This document shows, piece by piece, positions 53,407 through 62,988 of a stretch of DNA of 64,000 nucleotides. This DNA comes from Planktothrix agardhii NIES-204 (GTDB lineage Bacteria > Cyanobacteriota > Cyanobacteriia > Cyanobacteriales > Microcoleaceae). Position numbers and translations under genes: made by a program. The notes under the pieces were generated by a model, which was given only the letters and a program-made list of their open reading frames with translations, had not been told where the DNA came from and did not search any database. Location of the stretch: the NCBI GenBank assembly GCA_003609755.1, contig AP017993.1, forward strand, positions 1 through 64,000, given 5' to 3'. Numbering within the stretch: the first letter of the stretch is position 1; the number at the start of each line of letters is the position of its first letter.

Positions 53407-53759
53407 TGTAGGTTCTCCAATCGATTTCGATAAGCTAGGGTTCGGCTTTTAGTTTCCAAAACCTCACCTTTTAAAGTTGATAAATACTCTCCGACTTCAT
53501 AAATTATTGCTGATGCAACTAAAGGGGAAATGTCTTCAGAGAGTTGTTCTCTAGTGTTTTGGATATCCCTTCGGGTTTTATCGACATAGAATAAAACCGA
53601 ATTGAAAAAGTAAGAAACTTGAAGGAATATCGGGTTGTTTTCAAATAGAACTAGAAAACGGTTGGCAATTGCTAACCCTTCTGTTGCTAGTCCCTCAATT
53701 TCATCTAATTCTAGGTTAATTTCATTGATTAACCTCTCAATCTCTGGTGGTATTGGCAT
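53403..53759 (-). CDS. All-helical hypothetical protein (118 aa)
   Basis: The predicted protein is almost wholly helical: IERLINEINLELDEIEGLAT, FNSVLFYVDKTRRDIQNTRE and YLSTLKGEVLETKSRTLAYR. It follows the RHH gene by 3 bp and overlaps the 52-residue gene. No motif is recognised. RHH plus two small helical proteins could be a toxin-antitoxin-like or plasmid-maintenance unit (inference). Confidence 0.65.
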   Translation of the reverse strand: MPIPPEIERLINEINLELDEIEGLATEGLAIANRFLVLFENNPIFLQVSYFFNSVLFYVDKTRRDIQNTREQLSEDISPLVASAIIYEVGEYLSTLKGEVLETKSRTLAYRNRLENLQ

Positions 53760-53762
53760 TGC

Positions 53763-53942
53763 TTAATTGTTACTCTTTACCTTCCCATATTCTCCAGTCC
53801 CCGCAATCTCCCTCTCAACCATCCCAAATAACAAGTCCTGTAGGGTTGTATCCCTATCAAGAGCTATTCGTTTGATTGCCTTGTGAGTTTCAGGGGTCAC
53901 ATAGAAACAGATGATTTTGCTTGACCCTTTAGGCCTAGGCAT
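53763..53942 (-). CDS. Ribbon-helix-helix regulator (59 aa)
   Basis: MPRPKGSSKIICFYVTPETH, then KAIKRIALDRDTTLQDLLFG, is a strand plus two helices of the RHH fold, of the type found in small plasmid antitoxins and partition proteins. It is the first gene of the three-gene minus-strand operon and probably represses it. Confidence 0.7.
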   Translation of the reverse strand: MPRPKGSSKIICFYVTPETHKAIKRIALDRDTTLQDLLFGMVEREIAGTGEYGKVKSNN

Positions 53943-54332
53943 GGGTTTTACCTTGTATTTGTCTATTTATATAGTAAACCCGTTCTCCCGTGACATAAAG
54001 ATTCTATTCAGGAACGTAAATTATTGAATTAGTAGTTGTCAGTTTTAAGTTTGTACCCCACATTCCGCAGATAGGGGTCAAATTTTCCACTAATTCTAAA
54101 AAATAGAAACCTATTCCAATTTTTCGGTGAACTTCCGAGGCTTTACTATCAAATTATATAGCTAGTTTACCGCTATTTAACTAAACATAAATAATTACTA
54201 TTTTTTAATAGAAATAGAACTCCATTTTTTTAATATATTTGTATTTTATCACCAAATTCTTTTCAGCCAAGAGTTCTCATCTTGACTCATAACTTAGATT
54301 TTTTACAACTATTTCCCCCTTTCTTTTAATCT
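53943..54332. other. AT-rich gene-free stretch
   Basis: This stretch of about 390 bp lies between the RHH operon's promoter side and the IS1634-type transposase. I see no coding frame and no clear terminal inverted repeat of the IS, whose left end must lie somewhere in it. Confidence 0.5.
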
Positions 54333-55976
54333 TTATCCCCCAGGAATCATTAAATAGTATTGACAGCAATCTTTCCCTAAATGCTGCAATATTTCTTGAC
54401 GTTCTTGGGTTAAGTTACTCACTTGTTTCTCCCCATTTATCCTGACTAAATGTACCGCTTGAAACATTTGAAATATCCACCGCATTGTCGGTTTATTCGT
54501 GATTTTCTTGACCTGATTCCTCACCCCTTCTTGGGCTGTTTCTAATTGTTTTCTCAATTTTCTTTGAGCTAGGTTATACACTAACAAGCACAATCCCATT
54601 ATCATCGCTATTGCTTCCACTCTCTCTGGTTTTTTCACGAATACACTTGCTGTGAAAAATAACGGATCTTTTAAAAATCTAAATCCTCTCTCGTTACTTT
54701 GCTGCGCTTTATATTCGGCTAATAGCTTTTCATTACTCACCTCTTTCTTGTCTAATATATTTGTCGCTAATATAAATCTTCCGGCTTTGATTTTTTCCGC
54801 TTCTATCACTGATTCTCTAGGTTCTATCTCTCCTGTTACTTGATAAACTATTGTCTTTTCTTAATTCCCTTTTTCTGTTTTACTTTGGCTTTTTTTACTG
54901 GCTTTTTCTGTGCATTTTATTTCTTTTATTTCGTGATATTTCCACGAATCTGATAACATTTTTATCCCAATCTCTGCATCCGCTATGCAAGCATACTCTT
55001 GTTTCAATAGCTTCCGCAGTGATGCTTTGGCGTTCTCTAACTGTTTTTCTACTTGCTCTGATATTTTTTTTAGGGCTGCTTTTTTCCTGGCTTCACTTTC
55101 TACTACTAACCATCTTTGTTTTATGTTTGCGTACTCACTTGATTTCGTTGCTATTCTATATCCTTTTATTTGACTCTGCTCCCATTCTTCCTCTTCTATC
55201 TCTACAATCTTATTTTGCGCTTCTTTTATACTTAATGGTACTCTTGTTATCCATTTCATTCCTGCCATTGCTCCTATATTCTCTGCTGTGTATAATGCAC
55301 TGTCTGCTACACATATTCCTTCAAATGTCCATTGCTTTTTAAATTCTTTTAGTCTTTCTACAAATACGCTTTTATCATCGGCGTTTCCGTCATCTATTTT
55401 TAGATATAATGGCACATCTCCGTCTCCGCTTACTACCATATCTATTATAAATTGTTTCAGATCTGGTCTTTTATCTCTTGAGTATCCATGCACTATTTTT
55501 ATGGCTTTCATTTCTTCTTCTATTTCCTGATTTTCTTCTTCTTTACTTTTGTATTCTCCCTCTACTGATATCGAACTGCTATCTAGGTGTACGCTTTCCT
55601 TTTCTACTTGGAATTTTTGGGCGGCTTTTAGGGCTATTGCTGTGAATAGATTTGTTGTTCCTACTTCATAATATTTATCTAATGCTCTCCCGATTCTGTC
55701 ATCATTTAGTTGCTCTGCTATTACTCCTTCTCCTATTAAATGTTCTGTTGCTTTCCCTACGAAAAAGTTCTCGAATAGGTACAGCGGCGCGCTCAAAAAC
55801 CCTAATCCATTCAAAATCATTGCTTTCATTACCTGTCCTGGGCTTACTGCTTCTTTTGCTCTTAATCCCACTTTTTTATTCACTTCTTCTACTAATTCCA
55901 TCTCATCTATTACGCCTGCTACTATTCCTAAATGGTCTAAATTCACGATTTCTATCGCTTCTAGGGGGTTTTTCAT
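54333..55976 (-). pseudogene. IS1634-type transposase interrupted by one in-frame TAA
   Basis: Read from the ATG at 55976, 371 codons run to a TAA (54861-54863). The same frame continues without another stop for 175 codons to 54333. The N-terminal part has LDHLGIVAGVIDEMELVEEV, the DDE start LDSSSISVEGEY and FIIDMVVSGDGDVPLYLKID. The C-terminal part past the stop (KIKAGRFILATNILD, DPLFFTASVFVKKPERVEAI) carries the rest of the IS1634/IS1549-type domain. One base change would restore a ~547-residue enzyme, so the element is freshly inactivated unless the stop is read through. Confidence 0.85.
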
Positions 55977-56022
55977 ATTTTTATTTGTTCAGCTACTCTA
56001 ATTATTATTCTACATTGAAAAT

Positions 56023-56055
56023 AGCCCAAATGATTGCCATATAATGATTTGGGCT
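56023..56055. terminator. Bidirectional hairpin between hsdR remnant and IS1634-type element
   Basis: AGCCCAAAT pairs with ATTTGGGCT around a 15-base loop, with TTTTATTTATT on the plus side and TATTTTC on the minus side. It lies 6 bp after the hsdR-type stop and may also mark the IS end. Confidence 0.6.
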
Positions 56056-56060
56056 TTTAT

Positions 56061-58025
56061 TTATTCCAATTTAATTGGCAATTCAATTGGCTTAAATATC
56101 TGCGGAATGTGGGTTAACAGTCCTGCTACATCCTCCGCATCGTAGCCATCTAACGCGCCACTGGTGTAGTCTGTGATTGCCCCCTCTAGTTTTTTAAATA
56201 AGTCTTTATAATCTACGATATAGCCATATTCTTTATCGTCTCCATCCAAACGATTAACGCGACAAATGGCTTGAAATAAACCATGATCTTGCATATTTTT
56301 ATCAATATAAAGGTAAGTCGCGGGGGGAGCATCAAAACCTGTCAATAGTTTATCTACAACTATTAATAAGCGCATTTGTCCGGGTTGTTTAATAAAGCGG
56401 TTTTTAACGTCTGTCTCGAACTCCTCAACCCGATACATGGCTTTATCTTCTGAGTCGTTGAAATAGTCCGCCAACATTTTCCGATAAATGGCATATTGGT
56501 TTAATTTCTCGGTGAGTCCTTCTCCGGTTTCTTCTCCTTTAATATCAGATGGGGCGGGTTTGTAACTGGTAATAATGGCACATTTTTGTTTTAATTCAGT
56601 TTGACTAAAAAGTTCATAAAATTTGCAGGCTTGATAAATACTAGCACAGACTAACATGGCATTACCGCGTTCATCCATAAGACGAGGTTTCCTTGCCATA
56701 TCTAATAGAATATCACCAACAATTTGCTCAAGGCGAGACTTACTAGAAAGGAGTTTTTGCATTGTTCCCCATTTCTGTTTAAGTTGGGTTTTTGCTAAGT
56801 CAGACAACCCGCGGGTTTTAGCATCAAACCATTGATCTATTTTCGTCTCGGAGGTAAGATTTTGGTCAATATCGCGGGCTTCATAGCGCAAATCAAGTAC
56901 AATTTTATCGGCTACGGCTTCATTAAATTTATAGGTGTGGATATAGTTACCAAAAATTTCAATACTGCGTTGTTTGTCTTGTTTTAATAGGGGCGTACCT
57001 GTAAAGCCAATAAATAGGGCATTGGGTAGGATGCTTTTCATCGCTGTGTTAAGTTTTCCTGACTGGGTACGGTGACATTCATCTACGAAGATAAAAATGT
57101 TACCTTTGGGGGTGAAATTGCTGGGAGGTTGCAAGGTTTTGATAAATTCATCAGTGGCTTGATTTTGGGTGTTTTCTTCCCGGTTGCCAAATTTATGAAC
57201 TAAAGAACAAATTAACCAGGGGTTGATGTCGTTGAGGATGGTGATTAAATCACTACCGCTTTTAGTCTGATAAATGTTTTCATCTACCCCTTGAAAAATG
57301 TCTTCTATTTGTTGGTCTAGTTCGGTGCGATCTGTAATAATTAAAATTCGGGCATCTGTGGTGTTTTCCCGTATCCATTTAGCTAACCAGACCATTGTTA
57401 GGCTTTTTCCTGAGCCTTGGGTATGCCAGATAATGCCTCCGGCTTGGCGTTGGATATGTTTTTGGGCGGCTTTGATACCGAAATATTGGTGATGACGACA
57501 GGTTTTTTTAATGCCTTTATCGAAGATAATAAAGTTATGAATTAAATCTAAAAATCGGGTTTTATTACACAGCCGAATTAAGGCACAATCTAATAAATTA
57601 TCACCGCTTTCATAGGTAAAATTAGAAAGATATTTTTGTTCTATGGGATCTATTTGTTGATTATATTTGGGGTTTTCTTCTTTCCATTCCAGATAATATT
57701 TTTCTGGGGTTTCGATAGTTCCATAGCGCAGTCCTTGGGTATCATTTCCCGCCATAACTAACTGTAGTGTGGTGAAAAATGGGCGGATAAATTCTTTTTT
57801 CTGGTTATCAAGATTTTGGCGGATGCCTTCACTAATGGAGACAGTAGAGCGTTTGAGTTCGAGGATACCGAGGGCGATACCATTAATATAAAGAACAATA
57901 TCGGGGCGTTTGTCAAGTTTGCTTTTTACGGTGACTTCTTCTGCTATAGCAAAATGGTTATTTTCGGGATTTTCCCAGTCTATTAACCAAATGGTTTGTT
58001 TTTGTTCTCCGGCTCCTTCTTTCAT
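56061..58025 (-). CDS. hsdR: Type I restriction enzyme R subunit, truncated at both ends
   Basis: The frame has 654 residues, whereas HsdR proteins are usually about 1000. It keeps the nuclease core (RPDIVLYINGIALGILELKR, about 40-58: Asp...Glu-x-Lys) and the motor: WHTQGSGKSLTMVWLAK (~205), FIFVDECHRTQSGKL (~317), FIGFTGTPLL and QAICRVNRLDGDDKE. The start (MKEGAGEQKQTIWLIDWENP) is normally preceded by about 100 residues, missing here at an AT-rich repeat. The C-terminal ~350 residues are missing at the IS1634-type element. The M-S-R system is therefore probably restriction-dead, although translocation might survive. Confidence 0.8.
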   Translation of the reverse strand: MKEGAGEQKQTIWLIDWENPENNHFAIAEEVTVKSKLDKRPDIVLYINGIALGILELKRSTVSISEGIRQNLDNQKKEFIRPFFTTLQLVMAGNDTQGLRYGTIETPEKYYLEWKEENPKYNQQIDPIEQKYLSNFTYESGDNLLDCALIRLCNKTRFLDLIHNFIIFDKGIKKTCRHHQYFGIKAAQKHIQRQAGGIIWHTQGSGKSLTMVWLAKWIRENTTDARILIITDRTELDQQIEDIFQGVDENIYQTKSGSDLITILNDINPWLICSLVHKFGNREENTQNQATDEFIKTLQPPSNFTPKGNIFIFVDECHRTQSGKLNTAMKSILPNALFIGFTGTPLLKQDKQRSIEIFGNYIHTYKFNEAVADKIVLDLRYEARDIDQNLTSETKIDQWFDAKTRGLSDLAKTQLKQKWGTMQKLLSSKSRLEQIVGDILLDMARKPRLMDERGNAMLVCASIYQACKFYELFSQTELKQKCAIITSYKPAPSDIKGEETGEGLTEKLNQYAIYRKMLADYFNDSEDKAMYRVEEFETDVKNRFIKQPGQMRLLIVVDKLLTGFDAPPATYLYIDKNMQDHGLFQAICRVNRLDGDDKEYGYIVDYKDLFKKLEGAITDYTSGALDGYDAEDVAGLLTHIPQIFKPIELPIKLE

Positions 58026-58026
58026 T

Positions 58027-58112
58027 ACTCATAATTGATAATTGACAATTGATAATTAATAATTGATAATTGATAGTTGACAATTGATAATTGATAATTG
58101 ATAATTGAATTT
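58027..58112. repeat. AATTGATAATT-type repeat block, upstream of Uma2
   Basis: AATTGATAATT and AATTGACAATT units repeat about eight times. A similar block (with TTGTCAATTATCAATTATT) lies at 58736-58776, so both sides of the Uma2 gene carry the same AT-rich self-complementary repeat. Confidence 0.8.
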
Positions 58113-58129
58113 TAGGATTAGGGAGAATT

Positions 58130-58741
58130 ATGATTCAGACGCTTACTAAACCTATCTCCTTTGATGAATTTGTGGTCTGGTATCCAGAAAATACAACCTG
58201 CAAGTATGAACTACACAATGGAAGGATTGTCGAGATGCCTTTAGGAACGGGCGCCCACTCTAATATTACAGGATTTATTACGGGTGAAATCCATTTTCAA
58301 ATCAGGAGACTCCAACTACCTTACTCGATTCCGGGGGATTGTTTGCTGAAACCGTTGGATGATGAGTCTGGTTATCAGCCCGATGTAATTGTGTTAGATA
58401 AAGGGGAGTTAAGTAAAGAACCCCGTTGGCAAAAAGAGTCTATTATTACCCTGGGGGGTTCGGTGCGGTTAGTGGTGGAAGTTGTTAGTACAAATTGGCA
58501 GAATGATTATTTGAGGAAGGTGGGAGATTATGAGTTAATGGGAATACCTGAGTATTGGATTGTGGATTATTTGGGGTTGGGGGGACGGCGTTTTATAGGT
58601 GATCCTAAATCGCCGACGCTTTCGATTTATAATATGGTTAATGGGGAGTATGAGGTGAGGCAATTTCGTGATGATGAAAGGGTTGAATCTTTGGCTTTTC
58701 CTGAGTTACAATTAACAGCTAAACAGATTTTTAATAATTAA
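58130..58741 (+). CDS. Uma2-family nuclease-like protein, cassette inside the type I locus
   Basis: There are 203 residues from the ATG at 58130 (GGGAGA upstream). SFDEFVVWYPEN, CKYELHNGRIVEMPLGTGAH and YQPDVIVLDKGE (Asp ~84) with VRLVVEVVSTNWQNDYLRKV (Glu ~117, then Lys) are the Uma2 pattern. It is the only plus-strand gene in the locus and lies between AT-rich repeat blocks, between the HsdS/PIN genes and the HsdR fragment. It was probably inserted there and cost hsdR its 5' end (inference). Confidence 0.88.
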   Translation: MIQTLTKPISFDEFVVWYPENTTCKYELHNGRIVEMPLGTGAHSNITGFITGEIHFQIRRLQLPYSIPGDCLLKPLDDESGYQPDVIVLDKGELSKEPRWQKESIITLGGSVRLVVEVVSTNWQNDYLRKVGDYELMGIPEYWIVDYLGLGGRRFIGDPKSPTLSIYNMVNGEYEVRQFRDDERVESLAFPELQLTAKQIFNN

Positions 58742-58776
58742 TAATTGATAATTGTCAATTGTCAATTATCAATTAT
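58736..58776. repeat. AATTGATAATT-type repeat block, downstream of Uma2
   Basis: Units of AATTGATAATT and its complement overlap the Uma2 stop codon and reach into the 3' end of the antitoxin-like gene. Confidence 0.75.
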
Positions 58777-58992
58777 TTCATCGTATTGGTTGCTTTCGTC
58801 TTCTCGATGCTGTTTCATTGATAGCAGAATCTCGTCTAATGGTGTTTGGTTTAGCCACTGATGGCGGTCTTGGGTATAGTCGCCTTGACCGAGATTAAAG
58901 TAGTTAATAAACCGGATAGCATCAACGACTCCTAAAGAATCGATTAAGGCTTGATATCCTTGTTTGATAATTTCTTGCTGGGTTTTAGTCAT
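58762..58992 (-). CDS. Small antitoxin-like protein downstream of the PIN gene
   Basis: The protein has 76 residues. EIIKQGYQALIDSLGVVDAI, then RFINYFNLGQGDYTQ and a charged tail, is a small helical protein type often found with cyanobacterial PIN toxins. It starts 10 bp after the PIN stop. Its last codons run into the AT-rich repeat block, so the C-terminus may have been altered. Confidence 0.65.
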   Translation of the reverse strand: MTKTQQEIIKQGYQALIDSLGVVDAIRFINYFNLGQGDYTQDRHQWLNQTPLDEILLSMKQHREDESNQYDEIIDN

Positions 58993-59002
58993 GGTTTTGC
59001 TC

Positions 59003-59461
59003 CTATTTTTGGGTAATGCTCATTAGCCATTGAACGGGATTGTTAACGGGAACCTGGATAAGTTGAATATATTTTTGGTTTTTTTTGATTAGACGGTCAT
59101 CTGTGGATAAAAATATATTGGCACGGCTTCGTTCTGCACTAGCGATATGGGTGGCATCGTAGCCAGAAAATCCTAATTTTACAAGTTCTATAGAACGATC
59201 TTCTATTAATTGACTGCTGATTATTTTAATTTTAGCAATTCTCAGGATTGCCTTGACGTTCTTGAGTCTTTCAACGTCGGGAGTTTGAGCGAGTTCTGCA
59301 TCTAAGGCGGTGCTGGTGATTAGTTTCCATTGTCCTGATTGGCATTGGCTTAAGATAGTGAGGATTGCTTGGGTTTCTAAGGCGATTCGGGGCTGGGTTT
59401 GGTCGTCAAAGGGACGATTGAGACAACAAGCATCTAAATAAATTCTGTAGCTTTCACTCAT
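59003..59461 (-). CDS. PIN-domain protein (putative toxin nuclease)
   Basis: The protein has 152 residues. YRIYLDACCLNRPFDD (first Asp), a central Glu (ALDAELAQ), GYDATHIASAERSRANIFLS (Asp) and TDDRLIKKN (Asp) give the four-acid PIN active site. The ATG overlaps the hsdS TGA (ATGA), so it is translated with the type I specificity gene. Toxin precedes antitoxin here, the reverse of most VapBC pairs. It may stabilise the locus. Confidence 0.85.
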   Translation of the reverse strand: MSESYRIYLDACCLNRPFDDQTQPRIALETQAILTILSQCQSGQWKLITSTALDAELAQTPDVERLKNVKAILRIAKIKIISSQLIEDRSIELVKLGFSGYDATHIASAERSRANIFLSTDDRLIKKNQKYIQLIQVPVNNPVQWLMSITQK

Positions 59462-60711
59462 ATTAACCGAGTCCTCCCGATTAACAATTCTTGCATCATT
59501 CCCTGTTTAATAGCTTGGGTTTTGGCGCGACGTTTTTCTAATGCGGTGATTTCGGTATCGATATCAGAAAGGACTTGGGCGATAGCTTTTTGTTCGGGAA
59601 GGGGTGGTAAGTTTAAAGAAAGTTTTAGAAAGTTAGTCTTAGATAAGTTATATCGAGTGGCTCCTTGAGCCAAAGAGTATATGAGATTTCGACCTTGATC
59701 ACTTCTGAAAAAATAGGTGAGGTATAACCCATCAATTTTTACATTGTCTTCCAGCCTAAATCCAAAGCAAAAACTATTTAGATAAACATCGGCTACTTCT
59801 TCTGTTAGAATAGAACACATTCCAACCTCTTCAGGAGTCTCGGATGAAGTATTGAAAAACAGATCGTTTTTTTTGACAGCATTTTGATTTTCGTTTTTTT
59901 TGATATTTACCTTTTCCACAATAGATGTATCAATAACAATATTATTCATAATATTTAGAAAAGTAATATATTGAAATAACCCATTTCCAAAGTCGGATTT
60001 CTTTTTTCCTGTCAAACCACCGTAAGTTGATCCCAATGTACCTACTTTTTTGATTTCCCACTCCCCACAAAACCCCGGTAAGCGTGTCTTACCCGTGAGG
60101 AGTTGCTGCATAGTTGCGGTTTTGATGTTGCGCTTTTTGGCGATGAGTTTATCCAGTGCGGCAATTAGGGCATCTACATCGGATAGGGTTTGTGCGATCG
60201 CTTTTTGTTCTGGAAGGGGTGGTAGTCCTAATGAATATTTTTTTAATTCAGGTAAATCAACTCCCGTTTGTCCTGACGAACGCTGGGAAAGCATTTCCAT
60301 CAATTTAAAAATCTTCTCGTCTTGTATGAAATAATAGAAAAACTCTTGATCAACTTTTGATGACGGTATTGCCTTTATAATGGCAACATTATAAGCACCT
60401 TCTATCCCTCTTAGAATTTGAAAAATTGGCGGGCCATAACGTCCAATCATTATGTCTTTTTTTGCACATTTCTTTTTGGCTAATTTTTCAGGAATATAGG
60501 TTTCATATTCATCAGTCTTATAATCACGAATTTGAATAAGACGTAAATACCCAGCCCTCGGCTTAAATATAAATGTGCTTCGAGGAGGTTGAGATCCTCC
60601 AGAGAAAGAAACAACATCGTCAATTTTGTAGGGTTCCCAATCTTCAGGAATCACCCCCGCCTCAGTTTTTTTATACCCTTCTGGCACTTGATTATTATTA
60701 ATTAATTCCAT
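59458..60711 (-). CDS. hsdS: Type I specificity subunit HsdS
   Basis: The protein has 417 residues and two target-recognition domains, each followed by the conserved spacer LPPLPEQKAIAQTLSDVDAL (first) or LPPLPEQKAIAQVLSDIDTE (second) and the KTATMQQLLTGKTRL-type coiled helix. Length and both repeats are complete, so it should still direct methylation to a bipartite site. It overlaps the hsdM gene by 10 bp and the PIN gene by 4 bp. Confidence 0.93.
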   Translation of the reverse strand: MELINNNQVPEGYKKTEAGVIPEDWEPYKIDDVVSFSGGSQPPRSTFIFKPRAGYLRLIQIRDYKTDEYETYIPEKLAKKKCAKKDIMIGRYGPPIFQILRGIEGAYNVAIIKAIPSSKVDQEFFYYFIQDEKIFKLMEMLSQRSSGQTGVDLPELKKYSLGLPPLPEQKAIAQTLSDVDALIAALDKLIAKKRNIKTATMQQLLTGKTRLPGFCGEWEIKKVGTLGSTYGGLTGKKKSDFGNGLFQYITFLNIMNNIVIDTSIVEKVNIKKNENQNAVKKNDLFFNTSSETPEEVGMCSILTEEVADVYLNSFCFGFRLEDNVKIDGLYLTYFFRSDQGRNLIYSLAQGATRYNLSKTNFLKLSLNLPPLPEQKAIAQVLSDIDTEITALEKRRAKTQAIKQGMMQELLIGRTRLI

Positions 60712-62781
60712 GACACCCCCATCCTTTTCAAATGCTCATCTACCCGACTCGATAACATCTCAACCTCATCCACTAACTGCGACAAAGGTTCAGCATAACG
60801 TTCATCTAACTCCTTAATTCGACTCGCTAACTGCTGCGTTACCCGCTCAATTTCCCCGATAATCCTCCCCTCTAATGTCGCCCCCCATTTATCATTAATT
60901 ACCAAAGTTTTAATCTCATCCTCTGTTAACTTTGGATACTGAGCCAACACCGCCTTATCTAATTCTATCTGAGCCTCTTTAACCTTTTTTTTCATCGTTT
61001 CCTCCTGCTCAAATAGTTGAAAACATTGGTAAATAATTAAAACATCATCCTGTTCAATTGACAATTCTAAATCCTCAAATATTGATAATTGTTTACTACC
61101 ATCTATTAACTTTTTAACATTATTTTTTGTCACCTTTCCCGCATCCGTTTGAGCATCAACTAACGCCCCATCTTCCCCCGTATGTTCCTCAATTAATGCT
61201 TCTAATTCCTGAGTAATAACATCTAAATCCGTTTGAAATTCATCAATTTGCTGTTGTTGTTTAGCAAAATATCGCGCCACAATTAAACCGGGCGGGATCA
61301 AATCCGCCTTATACTTTTTCTTATCTATAATTAAATCCGGCGCTTCCTTCAACTTTTCGCCTTTTTTTGCCACCAATTCCCGTAACACTTTCCCCGCTTC
61401 CCAACTATCTTGTACCAGGATATAAACATCATCCTGCATGGTTTCCTCCCAGTAGTCCATCAATAGTTGGTAAATATCATATTTATCTAGTAATTCAGCT
61501 TTAACAAATCGCTTTAGTAAATCCTCCGATAATAGGGCGATAAGTGCTTTAGGTTTATCCCCAATGGCGATATTTTTTAACCTCTTTTCATGATAGTTTT
61601 GCCAACCTTGATAAAGGGCTAAAGTCAGTTTTGCAAAAGCCGTAAATTCAGGATGATTGAGAATAGTTATTTTTACCCGACTTGCATCTACCAAACTCTC
61701 ACTATATCCTGAGAATTGACTAGGTGCAAATAAAACACTCCGCACTTGAGGAAATACCCGCCAATAGTTCTCTAACGCATCAATATCCGCGTTAGGAATA
61801 CCCCCGTTTAAGTGGGCGCTGAGGTCGTGAATATCTTCCGGTTCGCTAGAATCAATATAACGGGGAATATTGAGGTTATAATCATTAGTAGCAATTTCTT
61901 CTAAACTTACCATCCGACTATAGCGAGATAGTTCAATTTGATGATTAAACACATCAACAATTTTATGGATATCCTGACTGCGGAGGCGATTTTTATTGCC
62001 ATCTTTAATAAAGCCCTTACTCCCATCTACCATAAACAAACCTTTGCGAGTGGCGGCCGTAGATTTATCAATTACAATAATACAGGCAGGGATACCCGTA
62101 CCATAAAATAAGTTTGCTGGTAAGCCAATAATTCCCTTAATGTATCCTTGAGTGATTAAATTCTTACGAATCCGCGCCTCAGCATTGCCCCGAAATAGAA
62201 CCCCGTGCGGCAAAATTATCGCGGCTTTTCCTGTAGTTTTTAAGGATTTAAGAATATGCAGTAAAAACGCATAATCGCCGTTTTTATCCGGTGGTACGCC
62301 ATAGTTAAAACGATTAAATTCGTCATTAGTAAGGCTGACACCATTACTCCAAGATTTATAGGAAAAAGGGGGATTAGCTACGGCAAAATCAAAGGTTTTA
62401 AGGCTACCATCGGGGTTTTTCCAGTAAGGAGCCGCCAGGGTGTTATCCTTCCAAATGACTGCCGTTGGGGAGTCGTGCAGAATCATATTCATCTTTGCTA
62501 AAGCTACCGTTGCGTTATCCATTTCTTGACCGTAAATCGTCAACCCATTAGGCGCTTCATTCGCAACTTTTAACAATAGGGAACCAGAGCCACAAGTCGG
62601 ATCATAAACCGTTCCATCTTGCCTAGTTTCGGGAGTAATGCCGACTACTTTAGCTAATATCCGCGACACCTCTGCGGGAGTATAAAACTGTCCTTTACTC
62701 TTACCGGATTCTGTGGCAAAATGACGCATCAGAACATCCCGCCCATAATGAGCTATACAGTTCAGTCTTTTTTACGGCCAT
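60702..62781 (-). pseudogene. hsdM: Type I methylase HsdM with a 5' deletion
   Basis: From the ATG at 62729 a 675-residue frame has DPTCGSGSLLLKVANEA (SAM motif, ~44), VANPPFSYKSW (catalytic NPPF, ~122) and a long C-terminal coil. It begins at MRHFATESGKSKGQFYTPAE, which in full HsdM lies after about 150 residues. Just upstream, in another frame, an ATG at 62781 starts MAVKKTELYSSLWAGC, the true HsdM N-terminus. So about 130 codons were deleted with a frameshift at 62730. The remaining protein has the catalytic core but lacks the N-terminal helical domain; activity is doubtful. Confidence 0.8.
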
Positions 62782-62898
62782 TGGTGATTATAAGTTGTAA
62801 TCGTGTCTATGGTTTCGCTGGCAATCTCCCAGAGTACACAACCTTAATCATAAGCCCCCCTGGTAGCAGTCTCGCACTTATCTAGTCCCCCAATTGGG

Positions 62899-62987
62899 TG
62901 TCTATCAATTGGTAGACAGGTGTAAACTGTACAATAGACACTGTAAATAGACAGTATAATAGACATCAATTGACACTCCCATAGACA
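62899..62987. promoter_or_regulatory. TAGACA iteron array before HTH copy 2
   Basis: Exact TAGACA/TGTCTA hexamers start at 62899 (reverse), 62913, 62935, 62948, 62960 and 62982, with GTGTAAACTGTAC between two of them. The array ends two bases before the ATG at 62989. The same motif recurs inside the gene. Spacing of 12-22 bp suggests several protein-binding sites on the start region. Confidence 0.75.
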
Positions 62988-62988
62988 C

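Noticed and set aside
54652-56044. Plus-strand frames antisense to the IS1634-type transposase, rich in Leu/Phe/Ser.
   Set aside because: They are shadows of the transposase reading frame and show only the hydrophobic bias expected from reversed acidic/lysine codons.
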